Assembly (NCBI GenBank): GCA_964007475.1
Contig: OZ023273.1
Span: 146,045,308 to 146,109,307, forward strand
From: Hybos culiciformis
Taxonomy: Eukaryota; Arthropoda; Insecta; Diptera; Hybotidae
Reading direction: 5' to 3'
DNA: 64,000 nt
The notes beneath the pieces were generated by a model. That model was given only the letters and a program-made list of their open reading frames with translations, was not told where the DNA came from and searched no databases. How positions within the stretch are numbered: the stretch's first letter is position 1; every line of letters starts with the position of its first letter. A program made the translations under genes and the position numbers. Below are positions 26,401-41,256 of this stretch, one piece after another.

Positions 26401-28610
26401 TTGTTGGCCCTTTTACTAATTGGAAATTTATTAATCTGATAACATTGAAAAATTTAATTAATGCAACTTTTTAAAAAAAAAAATATGAAAAATTTAATTC
26501 GAAATTTAATAAATTGTTATCTAGTCCATATTAAAAAAATTATTTTATAAAAATTAATTATATAGTTTTGGATCTTTTTAAAAATATTATACCTAATTGT
26601 TTCAAGACAAAAATCATAAATTATTAAAACTGTAATGAAATTACTCATTTACTAAGCATCAAATTTTTTTTGATATTATCTATTTGGCGCCGAATAAATG
26701 TCGTCAGCATTATTTTCCACTCCAGACATATTTAAATAGATGAATTCATTAAAAGAATAAAAAAGGATTCGATAATAAAATAGAAATGTTATGAAAGCCT
26801 TATAATTTATTTGAAATCTTATTTTAACAATTCTTTTAGGTTACATTATTTGGAATATGAATTTCTTACAAAAGAAGTTACTGAACTTATAAGTTTTTTC
26901 ATACAAATTTTTATGATGATAACGTACCAAACTTTTTAGTCGTTCAACCTAATAATAATGTTCAATAATTTCAATTATGTTTTTTTTCAACAGTATTTTT
27001 GAACTTTGTAATAAATATTTTAATACATAAAATAAAAAACTGAAACAATAAAAACAGTACTTTGTAAGATTTTAATATTGAAATAAAATACTTTAACCTT
27101 AAATCCTAAATCAATATTTTCGCAAGTTTTCCAAAAAAAATGACGTAATTTTTCCTTAATGACTTAGATTAATTTTTGTTTTTTGATGATGTAAAATATA
27201 ATCAGGAAAATATACATATTATATTTATTATTGTCAAACTCATTTCAGATGCATTTAAAAAAAAAAGGAGAGCTTGCTCAATACACCTATAAAACATAAG
27301 AGAATTTAATGTTTTATAATAATATTTAGTACTTTTTCCATTATATATACCCATCATGTTGTATATACGTACATTATGTACTTTTCTTGTATATAATATT
27401 ATAACATTTAATTGAATTTAAATTAAATTTGTTATTATAATTTAAAATGTAAATTATAATTAAAAATTTAAAATGAACATTATTTAAAGAAAATTAGTTT
27501 AATAAAAAAAAATGTACTAATTTCTAAATAAGCATGTTATTTTTTTTTTTGTTTTCCATAAAAAATAAAAATTTTGTCTTGATTATGGGAAAAATACCTT
27601 TAACATATAAAATTAATTTATTTAATGGACTATTATAGAAGTAAAATCCTAAAAAAAAAATTTTCAAATTAGAAATGAATTATACATAAATATTTTGATT
27701 ATTAATTTTTCATATTGATATAAGATTTTATAAATTGATAAAAATGCTCAATAAATTATATTTGTTTCGTTTGAAATGTACATAAATGTAAATATAAATA
27801 TATACGACGTTTGCATGTATGTACATTGCGAGTATTGCGACAAATATGGACAAGAGGCAAACAAAATATTTTTTTTAATAAATATTTATAGAAAATAATT
27901 TATTTGAAGACTATAAGAGCTATAATAGAGGCATAGAAATGCGTTATAATAGCAAACATATTTGAAAACGCAATATTATAAGCTCAAAAGAATAATTTCC
28001 AGACACTTCACAACTCCTGTCAGACTATATTAAGAGTTATAAAAAACGTTGGTACTTACGTCATGTTAACGAAAAACCAAAAATCCTACTGACCAACAGA
28101 CAGCCCGCACTGCCCGTTCGCCACCCCCCCCTCCCCTATTATATTGTATTGTATTGCTGGAATCCTATTTCTGAGATTTCTATTATTTCTTTATATTGTA
28201 TTCTATATTATTGTATTACTGAAATTTTTCGTGTTTGAGTTTCTGATAAGTTCGAAATTACGATATTGATATTGAATTTCTGTATGTCTCTATATTCTAT
28301 TTTTCTATATCCTATTTCATACCGCCAAATGAATAATTTTATCTTTCAAAATTTCACCTTTCTCAATATAATTTTCTAATTATTGATAACAATTTATTTT
28401 AGAATGCGCTAAGATGCATAAATGTTGTAATTTACTATAATTATATATTTTTTTTTATTTTTACAATATAAATAAAACCGTATAGATGTGGATATCGGAC
28501 TTATGCAACAATATTTATAAATTTTAAGTAATAAATTTTATTCCAGTACTATACAATATATGGCACAACATATATGGACGTACGACAAGTTATTAAACTA
28601 TTTTTCATTT

Positions 28611-28642
28611 AATTATAATTATAATTATAATTATAATTATAA
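28611..28642. repeat. (AATTAT)n simple repeat, 32 bp
   Basis: About five units of AATTAT, self-complementary, in ATP8A intron 1. Confidence 0.8.
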
Positions 28643-30500
28643 CTAGTAATCGCCCTGAACTTTTTTTTAATTTATAATTTTTGCGGTTTTTCGCAGGTTA
28701 GTCTCTATTGGATATGATGGATGAATGGTTATGATACGACCTTACCCGAAAATCTTTACTTAGTCTCACGTGACGTGTTCAAGGGTCGGGTCATTGATTC
28801 TATGGCGTGATGCTGTGAGATAGCTTCTTTCAGGTGTTTGTTTTATTTTTGTTTTATTTTTACTTTGGTTTTTCTTTGTATTTTATTTTAAAATTTTTTA
28901 TATATATAGTAAATTTGAATATTTTGATTTTTAATCTTTTGGAATGTTCGATTAATTTTTAAGCATTGTTATATTGTTGCTTTTACAGGCAAGAAAGATA
29001 AATAAAATAAAATAAAACAATATCGATCAGATTTGAAGGGGGTGAATAATAATTTTCACGATTTTCGCGGTAATTTTTTTAAATATGAAGACAAAAACTT
29101 TTTTTAATTTTTTTTTTTGATAACACTTCTACTAAGGGTAGCCTTTATAAAAAAAAAGTATCCAATTTGGTACATAAACAAAGTCATAAACGGTACCTAC
29201 CTACCTATAGAAATATATGAAAAAACGAATATATATAAAGACAATTTATTAACAAAAATATTCAGTGTCTCATTTATTTGAATTTTCAATTAAAACTTTT
29301 TTTTATTAAGATTTTTAAATTGAATTATTATAAGTTCAAAATTGGTCTTAAGTATAAGACCAATTTTATTTGTGGAACACGCACAAAGAATTTGCTATGA
29401 ACAAATAAAATTAAGGCTAATTGTTATGGTTCTCACAAATACATAAAATATTAATACAGTTCTAGATACTTGGATATTTTGTCTAATTACTTATTTTAAA
29501 ATACATAATATATTTTTTTATATAAATATTACAACTTAGAATTCTGTCTATCAGAATTTATATATTATATTGGAGTGTTTATTTTTCTTCGTTATAAGTA
29601 AATGAGTTTTTTTTAAAGAGACATTCGTTTAACTACTAATTTTTAAATATCCTAATCTGTAACTTGTTTATCTTAAGACTTAATATCATTTCACAAAATT
29701 GCTAACAGCATTATATATAATATGTTGTATTTGTACCAATTATAATTTAAAAAAGAGATGATCAATTAAATAAAAACATAACGAAAACACAATTTCTACG
29801 TAAATAAAATATTTTCATGGGCGCTCTGTCATTTTGTTGATATTTTGGATGAAACATTCATAGTTTAAAAATATTTATCGTACGTTTTATACATAGGTAT
29901 GTACATATTTATTTATAAAAAAAAAAGTTTTCTCTAAATTTAAATTTAACTTTATATTCATTAAATTCATTGTCATTCACGTGACAATGTTATTATATAA
30001 GACTACATATAAAAGTAAATCGAATTCAGTACTTAAAAAAAAATATTTGAAATGAAAAAAAAAAGAAGCATATTTAAACATAAAACATTAAACGTATGTA
30101 CTTTATTAATATTAATATTATTGACCTATGTTTACTAAAAAAGAAAGATTCTTGCTTATCGGAAAGTTTCAACAATCAAGTAAGTATAAATAATACTTGT
30201 TATAAGAAGAACTGTAAATAAGAATACCAACTTAGGTTGAGGAATGAATCGAAATTTATAAGTCCTCATGTCGACTGAAGAATTTCTATTTATTTAGAAT
30301 TTATATAAACCAACAATTTTCTTTGAATGAATTAAGTTCGATGACATCTTAAAATATTTGTTGTATAATGTTATTACGCTTACGCACCATTTTTATAATT
30401 ATAAAATATCTATTTTGAGTTATTATAACAAAGGTCTAATCAATGATTTTCTAGAATAAAAATATACAAAATTAGAGCACACATTACATTTGTATGAGTT

Positions 30501-30817
30501 AAAGAGTATGCATATTATAAAATATAGAGGTTTCAATCCCACACAAAAAGTACAGATTAAAAAATGAAACAAAAATTTTAAATCACAAACCTCATGAGCT
30601 TATTTTTAATTTTTTTGAGAATTTCACTCCCACGAAAGTTTTTAAAAGTTTAAAAACAACAACTGTTCTATATAATTTTTAAAGTTCTAAGAGCTTTTGT
30701 GAAATTCTCAAAACAATAAATATAAGCTATGGGGTTGTGGTTTAAGATTCTTTGTTTCACTTTTTTTATTTATATTTTTTGTATGGGACTGAATCCTCCC
30801 TGATAAACATACTCTTT
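30501..30817. repeat. foldback inverted repeat, about 317 bp
   Basis: The left arm (AAAGAGTATGCATATTA..., ATAGAGGTTTCAATCCCA, GAGAATTTCAC near 30630) matches the inverse of the right arm (GTGAAATTCTC near 30690 to CATACTCTTT at 30817) over about 125 bp, with substitutions. The arms contain ...AAACCTCATGAGCTTATTT... and its diverged partner. No target duplication was clear. It is probably a MITE. Confidence 0.55.
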
Positions 30818-33800
30818 GGTATTATATATGAAAACAAAAAATAAATTTTATCGCAAGAAACTGTGAAATTTTAAACCTTTTTTATGTGAATTACTATAGT
30901 AAGAGATTAAAATATAATTGAACTTATTATAATATACTCTCAAAAACTAAAATTTTGTTTCATAGTTATTTTGAATCAGTAAAAAAAATATTGAATAATA
31001 TATTCGATACATTGCCGTATGCTGAATAGAAAACTTGAATACCTACTTTTTATTATGTTATTGAGACAGATACGGACAGATATAATAAATATTTAGCTAT
31101 AAAGTAACTAAATTAGAATATTAAATATTTATATTTAATATAACAATTTAAATAGTATAAAAATAAAACATAGAACATTTTAAATTAGTCTAATTTAGTA
31201 AAGATAAAAAAAAATAAGAAAACAAACATTTACAGTGCAAAGAAAATATTATGTATGTGTATATTAATGGAATGATAGAAGAAATTTATTAAAATCAATA
31301 TCTGTCATCTCCGTCGCGCCGTACACATCATCTAACTATATAAAAGAACCTAATAACTATACAAATTGTTCAATTCAAATATATTTTTTTTAAATTTAAA
31401 GAAAATTTGCAATAAGCATATTTGATCATTAAATTTCAATTATGTCATCTTTTTTACAGACATTAACTGTAATAAAGCAATATTTACGTCATTATAAGAA
31501 AAATTAAAAAATACCTTATAATATTTGAATATGTATCAAAACGAATAAAAATATACCATATCTTTTAGCCTCTACTTTTTTTATTCTGTGATTTTTTTAC
31601 TTAATAATAAAAATAAATAAAATAAGGAGCGAAAAAAACCTTTTTTATACATATTGAAACGTTATCTACACATTATTCATTAAAGATTAAATTAAAAAAA
31701 ATATAATATTCAATTCTTCTTATGTGTAGAAATTTTTTAAAGATATACTTAGTTAACAAATTTAATAGTTTGAAAAAAATCTTTTGGCTTTTTAAAGGCG
31801 ACTTATGTTAATAGAAGGCTATTTAAACTAAATCTTACTTCAATTTTACTTGAGTCCGTCGCAATATTCCTGATTTATTTTTGAAACTCCGCTCACCTTA
31901 ATAAAATACTAGATTCAATGAATAAACAATTTTAATTTTAGAAAACAATTTTTTTTTTATCTTTACTTGGAGATAAGCTTTCAAAATTTTAAATTATGTA
32001 TTTCAAACAAATACATATGTACTCAAAAATATAAATTTTATACTTAAAATTATTTAAGTTGAAATTATTTAATAAAATCACATGTTTTGACGGATTTTAT
32101 ATCCTCACTCATCATAGCGGTTTTGCTATGTATAAAAATATTGAATAATCTTTAAAACCATCTGGTTATTGTTGTGACTAAAAATAATAAACATTTTAAT
32201 GAGTTTTTTTTCATTTGAATCGTTCAAATAGCATTTTTAAAATTTGTGACTTTTTGTATCATCTGATACTTTTTGAATTTCAGAATGAAACAAGGATTTT
32301 GCTACTTGCATTTTTGATTATATAAAAAAAAAAAGAAAACATTTTAATTTTTTCCAACCTTTAAGAAACTCTAATTTTTGAGCAATCTGAATTAGGTTTT
32401 TATTTTAAATATCACAATGAATCTTGAGATAAAATTTTCATTAGACTATTGTTAGAAATGTTTGTCATCAATAAATTATAATATTTTATTTTTGTCAATA
32501 AATTAAAAAAAAAATTTTTATAAACATAAAATTATAATTATAAATAACATTGATTTGTTTATATAAAAAACAAATTTCGTAATCCACTCTCAGAATTTGA
32601 TTATTTTACTATAATTATCATTCAACATTTTTTTTTGTATATTTATTATTATTATTATGTTTTTTTATTTTTTTTTCTTCTCTTTTTATTATTATTTACA
32701 GAAACTTACGAGATTTTACTATCATTTTAAATTTTCTATATAATGAACTTCATTATATTCTCAAATTTTATTACATTAATATTTTTGTATCATATAAAGA
32801 AATAAATAATTATTTAACACGTTAAAAAAATTGTGAGAATTTTTTGTTTAAAATACCTGAAAAAAAAAAAAAACAAACCGTGAATACTATTTGTATAGCG
32901 TTTAGAGCTTAACTAAATGAAAACTTTTTACTATTCTGAATAAAAAATATAGTTTGAATAATAAAAAAAAAAAAGCTTTTTTTTCGAATATCGTATATTT
33001 ATTATTTTTATAATATAATTAGCGTTTTATATGAACGTGTGCTGAAATAATATTTTTCTTCTTTTATTTATTATTATATTTACTTCATTTGGATATGCAA
33101 TGTTATTGTTTATTATTTTTGAATAGGCGAAATTTTAATGATTTAATATTTAAATGAAAAAAAAAAAACAATTCAGGTAATTACGATGCTGTTATCATAA
33201 TAATTATGCATGCATTATTATATTAAATAGAATAATATGTGCATTGTGCACCATCTTACTGTTTTTTTCGCTTAAATAGTTTAAGACTTTTTAACTATAT
33301 TCATAAAATACAACATACGTAGTGTATACGTAAAATTGAACTACACTTTAGCAATATTAGCTATTTGTCAAAGCAAGGAAAAATTGCTCCTACATTTAAC
33401 ATTTTTACTCTGATTACAGCAATACTTCAGAAACTCATTTTATATAAAAATATATATTTTGAGAACTTACTTCCAGACAATAATAATAGTATTATATTTT
33501 TTTTTTATAAGTGATTTTGCACCGAGATTTTTTTTTTCAGTACATTGTTATAATTATATTGCACAACTTCTTGGCGAAAATTGCTCCTAATTTTCATCAA
33601 TATTTAAATATATCATTTAAAATAAATAAATTATTAAATTAAGTTTAATATTTGTCTGATTACTTTTAAATGCTCAAGTGGTTATGTCTACACTTAAATT
33701 AAAAAATATGAATTTTTGATCAAATGTTTTTTTTTTTTTAATTTTACTCCTTTGTAAGCAAATTCTAGTAAAACTTTTCAAAGAAAAGTTAAAAGTGATT

Positions 33801-34286
33801 TTTTTTAAACTTAACCCTTTTTTATAAATATAAACATGATGATAAGAAAAATTATTGATTGGGGAATAAATCGACGGCATCTAATTATGACGGAAACATT
33901 GTATTTTAATGATTTATTACCGATATTGAAAAAGAAAATAAAAGTTCAACGGAACATTAATTAATTTAAAAGTAAAGTTAACCCTATTAAAGAGTTATAT
34001 TCAGAAATGTAACAATAGTTACCTAAAATTAGTTTTCTACATTCATTTAATTATATACTTTAACGAATATGTCTTATTAATTATGTTTTTTAATAAACAT
34101 ATCTATGTATGTATATTAAAAAAATTATTGTTTCCAACAATCAGGGAAAGCTTTTAAACTATTCATTGATATATTGTACATTAAATTGGGGTATCTAGTT
34201 TTTTATTACGATTTAGATATTTGAATTTTCAGCCCCATTTAACAAATCTATTCTGGAACACTTAATATTTGGCTCTTATCATTCAG

Positions 34287-34382
34287 AAATCAGGAGGTAT
34301 ATTCTACAACAATCTTGATAAGTTTACAATGGAAAAACCTGTCATCTTAAATTTACCTCCACAACCGCACCTTACATTTGAA
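34287..34382 (+). other. orphan exon-like island, plus strand, 32 codons
   Basis: Between TTATCATTCAG and a consensus donor GAA|GTGAGT lie 96 bases in one open frame: KSGGIFYNNLDKFTMEK, then PVILNLPPQPHLTFE. The content (PPQPH, GG, acidic residues) differs from chance frames in this AT-rich intron. The internal Met could start a protein, with an open frame also running a few codons upstream. No partner exon was found on either side. It could be an exon of a nested plus-strand gene, a transposon remnant or chance. Confidence 0.25.
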
Positions 34383-37300
34383 GTGAGTGAATAGAAACAG
34401 ACAAATTTTATTGTTCAATTTAATGCTAAATGATTATTACATTATTACTACACGAAAAAAACGGGTAAATTATCAAGCATATAAGGAAATATGAATTAAT
34501 TATATTTTTTATTTTATCAAATAATAAAATTTAATAAACATAACATTATATTATAATGGAAACCCAATTCTAAATATATATTTATGGTAAAAATATAATT
34601 ATTACATACATTTTTACATTATGTAGGTTGTGTATTTATTTTAATGTAATAATTGTTGATGGTTCTTATGCGTCATCGATAACATGTTATAAAACTGTCA
34701 ATATAAAAATGATATCATAACTATAATAATGAAAAGAATGTACAATAAGTAAAAACTTTTACATAATATAGTTGATTTCCATTGAAATTAACAACAATGT
34801 AAGCAAAAAACGCACAGATATACAGTGTTTATTTTATTGATATAATAATTTCCATAAATATAGGAGAAAAACCCATAAAAACAAGAACAAAATGGTTTTA
34901 ATTTTTCTGGAGAATATTTTTTTATTAAAAAAAGAATACATACTACAAAAAAAATGTATATAAGTTCTTACTATAATTTTTCTTAATGTAAAATAAAATA
35001 CGTCAAAATGAAAAATCTAAATTAGAGAGCTACTTCTTTTTTTTTTTCCTTGAGCACCTATATATATATAATTCTTCGTTATCAGTCACCAATTTCAAAA
35101 TTAAATTGGATACAACTACAAGATATCTAAACCAACGCAATACAACATGAATTGATAATGTGTATTAACAAACAGAAAACAGATCGCTGTAAGTATGTCA
35201 GTATTACAACAAATAATTTTAAAATAAATTTATATTCCGGCCCGAAAGTAAGGAATTTTTTTAGGTGCTAGAGAAAAGAAATTAAAATTGACTTTATGTC
35301 AAGAAATATAATAAGATAGTGAAATTAATTGATTAAGTGCATGTATGATGCATCGTACGGTATACGGTTAACCATGCACCAGAGATGATATAAAATAAAG
35401 TACGCCCAATGCAAAAAATTGAACAAACTAGTTTTCAGTATCCAATGCGACATCTCTATTTTATAACATCTCCAATACTAATAAATATTTTATCTTATTA
35501 TCAGTTGTATTATACATGCCGCCGCGCTGGTGTTCTTTTATAATGATGAAACTATGAAACTAAATTTTTTAATCGAAAAATTTAAAGCTTTGAAATTAGT
35601 TTTTATTTTTAGTTTTTTACCTCTTAAAAATAACTTCTTTGCGGCTGAGAAAAATAAAAATAGAACCAATAGTTCAATATACATTTAATTTTCTCGAACA
35701 AATAAATTTTATTTAATTATCTGAACTACTTACTTAGCTACTTTATATTTTCTTTTTACCTGAAAACGTAGAATATTGTCTTCATATGTACTTAAAAAAT
35801 TGTAAATGTGTTATATATTAATGGTTCATTAATACTTATAATTTTTTTTTCGCTAAAAATAGACGACATAAATAATTCTTTAATGAATTTTGAATAAGTT
35901 TTCATTACTTTTATAATTATATAATATTTATATGTATATGAATAGTTAGTTATATTGCTTTCTAAAAGTACATAATGTAATGTACCTATACGTATACATA
36001 CATTAATTTTCGAGTTCATATTTTTATGATTGAATATTTTATAAACTTTCATAGAAACAAAAAAAAAACAACAAATGTAATTTTATATTTATACATAAGA
36101 TACAATTTCTAACTTACTTGTTTTTCGTTTTTGCATTTTAAAAACGAACAAAAGGAAGGAAGAAAATGAAACAGTTTCCGATAAAAGTAAAAAATTAAAT
36201 ATAGAACACTTAGTTCTTAATTCTAATAATTTTATGTCATTAAGTGTTGCTTTATTCTTACAAATAACTATGGGTGATATATTTGTTCAATTACAATTTT
36301 TTTTTATCCTATCGGTTCCAATTATTTGCCTGGCGGTACACTATACATAGAGGATAATAAATTTTTAGATTTTTCAAAAAAAAAAAAATTAAGTGATTTT
36401 ATATCCCTACTACACACCGGCTACGTGTATTTTAAGTGGGAAACCTAAAGTGGTATTTCAACTTTGTTTTGACAAAATCATAATAATTTATAATACAATT
36501 TAATTGTCAATATAATTAAAAAAAAAAAAGAATGTTAATTAATTGGTGCTACAGACATCATCCTTGTCAAAATGCTTCTGTTTGATGTCGAATATTATTT
36601 TATTTTTTGCCAATTTAATTATGTCAAAGTATTTGATTATTATTATTATGAAATTTTTCTATTAAAAATATTTTCATTTTTCAATCATTTTAAATTTAAG
36701 ATTATTAAATTAGATATACCGGTCCGTAGTAGTTGCATACAAATAATGATAATAACAAACAAAATAAATGACAAAAAGAAAATATTTAACGAACATTGGA
36801 AAAACTAAATTTTTAGCTATAACTATAATAGTTATGGAGTATTTTTTTGTTTTTATATAGTTGCTGAGTTTAAGGCTAATGTTTAGCATTATTGGAATCC
36901 ATAATAATAATATGAAACATAATAAAAAAATAAGTATGTACATTACACTATGAATTGTTTTTATTATGATTTTTACTACATACATATTGTAAAAGAAAAT
37001 TAATGTAGAGTAGTCGATACCCAATCTCGACTCCTATTCTACATTTTGGTTTCGTTCCGTACTATACTACTATATACTGAAATAACTATTCGTTGAAAAT
37101 TTAATTTTTTCAGAAGCTTTTTACGCCTCTTGGTTACGTTTCACTCATATGTCTGGGTTCTAACAAAAAATTAATTAAATATTAAAGTTTGAAAATAATG
37201 CTTAAATATATTTTTTTCTTGATTCATTCTCATTTATATTATATAGATGAAGATACATAAGTATTTAATATATATATCTATTTTATATACATATGTTATG

Positions 37301-39744
37301 TAAGAATTTCTAACCGCCTTTTTATTCTGAATATTTTTTATCCTAATAACACTTTATGCCTACAAAACCAGGAGCATTCAAAATAAAATAAAGAAATATT
37401 ATAATTAAAAGATATGTAGGTAGGTAGAATAGGTAGAGAGAAGTAGGTTCGCGATAAAAAAAATATTCATTTAATTTTAAATACTTATATACGTTTCATT
37501 TTTAAACAAGAAAAAACTGCATTAATTCTGAAGGTTATTGCAAAAAACTTTTCTTCTCACTACTCTAAATGAATATGTAAAAAAGCATAGAACAAGGAAA
37601 AATAATAATATCCTCAGTTTAAAAAGAATAAAGCAATAAAAAGTTTTTAGTTTGTTAATTAGACATTACACAGAGAAAATTTCTTTGAAAATGAATTTCA
37701 GAAAAATGTTAACCTTTATAATTGGCCTTCTAGTTGTATTCTATAACAATTGTTTTAGAAGTTTAATAGAATAGGTTGTACTTAATCAATATTTAGACAA
37801 TATGTTGAAAAAAATTATCTTAAAAACAGCATAAATGACAGTTGCTTATTATGAATCAATCTTATTCTAATACCATACATTCTTGATATTTATAAAGGCT
37901 TGAACAAGATACAATATGAAATCTTGTTAATAATATATTCATCCTTTTTTTTACTTTTATATTTTCAGTGTGTGTTTAGATTCCTGCGGCTTGTACACAG
38001 TCAAGAATAACTGATATGAATAATTAAAAATAATAAATATGAAAATAATAAAAAAAAACCCATAAAATTTAAATAAAATATCCTTGAAAATACCTATTAT
38101 AATATGTCATGCACCCAAATACATAAAGTATTTTCTTTCATATAGTGTGTGAAGTTCGTTTTCTAAATATTAGAAAGATTTATAATGAGGCATTTATTTT
38201 TGCTTCGTGAATATAATCTTAAAAATTTTTTCTTCTAAAACTGGTGAGAACTAGAAACTAGAAAAAATTGTGATCAACCTATATTTTACCTAAATTTCAA
38301 ATCAACATTTTATTAAACTACAGGATCTGAAGAGAACAATAAAGGGCAAATAAAGTATTAAAAAAAAATTCATATGTAATCGTAGTCATCATTAAAGTTT
38401 ATTAACTTTTTTTGTGGATTTTTTTTTATATTATATTATATTTGTACAATTTGTATACCACTATTGACTCACTACCAGATGTTACTATTTGAACTAACTC
38501 AATTCTGTTATTAATAAATATTTATTTCCATACTGAATGAAATTCTTATGATCCTAACTGCGACTCTATCCAATAATGTAAATTTTTTTTTTAAATTAAG
38601 CACAAAAAGAATTTAATCTTTACCGAAATTAAATAATTTTCAAAATCATTTTACATATAGAGAAGGAAATATTTCCGATCAAATAAGCTACATAAATTTA
38701 GAAAATTAATTGAAAATGTTAGGTACAAGCAATTAAAATTAAATTACAATTTTTGTTTAAAAATGTGTGCTAGTGTTCAATGAAGGAAAAAAAGATTCAA
38801 ATATTACACATATCACACTGACACAAACAATTTTTTTTTTTTAATTAAATTTTGACTTGAACTTATTTTGATTGTACGTATAAATATAACTTGTCAACCT
38901 TATTATCAGTTAATTTAATTTTACTTTTTATATTATGTATTTACCTATAGTTTTTCATCATACGGAAATTAAATTTTTTTTCAAGGAGTTTTTAAAATAG
39001 TTTTCATATTTTTAGAACAAGGTTGAAACGCACGTATTTATGTATTCGAGGAATAACATATTAAAAATAGGCCAAAATACATAAATATTATAAAATGTAT
39101 TTATTGTACAATGTACATAAAATAGTACATAATAAAGTAATTTATAAATAATGTTGTATGTAGATGTCAATATTTTTCTTAGGGCAAATTTGTAACATAA
39201 GTATTAATTTTTTATGTTATTTTTTCGATTGGATTAAAAATGATTCAAAACTACAAAAATATAAAATTTATATTTACCTTTTTTTTAATTGGAATTAAAA
39301 TTATTCAGAAAATTAAAAATTAATAATTTATTTCAGTTACCTACAGTTAAAAAAAGGTTATCAAAGAGCTATATTTTGATGATGATAAGCTTAATTAGTT
39401 AAAAATTAATAATTTTTTTTTAAATTAATTTATTATTAATTACGTTTTATTGAAAAATAATGAATAATTTCATTAGTATAGCTTACATTAGTAAAGTGAC
39501 TAAAATCTCATATCATTTAACACTGTACTTAATACAAGTTATTCAGTTGAGATGTTAATTATCTAACTTTATAAATTAAATCAAATAATATAAAAGTAAG
39601 GTATATTTGAGGTATTTCAAAAATTTAAAAACATATTTTTTTAAAGTTTAATTCTTAATTTAATATTAAAATCAATTAAAAGAAGTTGAATAAATTATTT
39701 CTCTCATTTAATCTCATTTCTTAACTTATTTTAACTTAACTGAC

Positions 39745-40219
39745 CTTCATATTCTTCCCTTTTTTTTCTAATAAACGACGCTGTTATCCTGAGACCAAAA
39801 TTTTTTAAACTTTTCGCACTTTGTGTACTTAATATTGATGATTTTGATTCTTTACGTTTGCCACTGCCGAAACCACCGCCCGATATTGAACGTGTTAAAG
39901 ATGTTGGTGGTGAGTTTTTCTCTTCAACGTGCACCAATGGCTGCAGTGGAAATGATGAAATACCTGATGAGCCATTTTGTGGCGGTGGAGATGGTAAATC
40001 TTCATCAATTGCCGGCAAATCTAATGACAATGGAGAAATTGTTGAATAAAAACGATCCGATGATGATGATGAAGATGATATTGGTATGCGCCGAATAGAA
40101 TCAGATTGATCATCGGACAAATCAATTGGTGGCAATGAATTTCTAAAATTGGATCTAATTCGTGATGAAGAAAAATCATTTTTAAATTCATAATTGTTTT
40201 GATTGCGATTTGAAGACAT
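39745..40219 (-). CDS. ATP8A: ATP8A alternative first exon B, 158 codons, Ser/Pro-rich
   Basis: The open frame starts MSSNRNQNNYEF at an ATG in insect-like context (AAACAATAATG) and ends KKREEYE before the donor G|GTCAGT. The length of 475 bp gives a phase-1 end that fits the acceptor at 15828 and makes the junction codon GAT (Asp), giving ...REEYED-DDDATTSG. The peptide is low in complexity and probably disordered: a run of seven serines near residue 50, the proline run PSPPPQ near residue 78, a glycine patch GGGFGSG near 115, and a basic stretch FIRKKREE near its end. It is the longest uninterrupted reading frame in a wide AT-rich region and its G+C is visibly higher than its surroundings. 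Such a tail could carry phosphorylation or targeting signals; that is inference. Confidence 0.75.
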
Positions 40220-41256
40220 TATTGTTTTGTTTACATTGACATGCAGTTTTTTCTTATGACAAATTCAATATTTTTAATTTGAAAAGGCACAAAATATTAA
40301 AGTAAATGCACAATTTTTTAATTTTTTTTGTTATCTTCATTAAAAATAATAAGGCACAATTTTTTTTAGGGCACATTAGGAATTTTGCTTAGTTTATATT
40401 TTGCCTAATTTTTTGTTATATAAAAAAAAATGTAATTTAGCCTTGGCACAAGTAAAAGTTTCAACTTAAATATTTTTCCCATATTTCACTTTAACAACAA
40501 AAAAAAAAAAAAGAAGAGAAAAAGAAATTAATATTTTTTGAGTAGAATTTGTATCTTTTATTTTTTTAAGGATTTAGTATATAACATCCTTTTTTTAACA
40601 GCAACGGAAGGAATTCATAGTTGATATACTACTATAAGTATATTTTGGCAAATAAATATTATTTTTGGTTGTTAACGTCAAATTTGTTTATTTTAATTTT
40701 TTTTAAGGCCGCTAATTTTATATTTATATGTAGATAAAAAAAAAATAAAGAATTTATTTAGGCCATTGATTTTTTTTTTTTTTTTTATATACAGAAATCG
40801 AATTGAATTATCACAATGTTAGCAGCAGATAGTTTAACATTTTTTTTAATTAATTAATTTAATATTATCTAGTTTTAAAAATTATTTTAGAACAGTTTGT
40901 ATACACATAATGTTTCATTTCAGCACATTTATGTTTTTATTATTATTAAATATTTAAATATTGTTATGATGTTCTACTATTTGTTCAGAATAATAATAGT
41001 GTATGATAGTTATATAATGTTATTCGATTATAGCACCATTACATTCCCCACAGTCCACTTTAAAAGTACACCTTCTATCCATTCTTGAAAATCTTGATCC
41101 TAGCATGTTTTATATGATAAATAAGAAAAAATTGCATTTCAATTTTTACATGAAACTTCATACAAAAATTTTTTTTTGTCCAAAAACTTTAAATGCCTTT
41201 CACTCAAACTAGACTTTTTCATATATAATATACTGTTATTATACTAATTAGACGAT

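Larger units (their letters stand above)
23471..39744 (-). other. ATP8A: ATP8A intron 1, segment between first exons C and B
   Basis: About 16 kb of AT-rich DNA. It holds the foldback at 30.5 kb, the exon-like island at 34.3 kb, and a GC-richer patch at 28,050-28,140 with C-runs and another at 28,680-28,830. The 14-base word CAATGCGACATCTC occurs at 23,982 and 35,443. A 13-bp stem (AAAATTGGTCTTA) lies at 29,338-29,367. No other gene was recognised. Confidence 0.7.

Noticed and set aside
39823..40098. Plus-strand frames of 91 and 63 codons
   Set aside because: They are antisense shadows of ATP8A first exon B.
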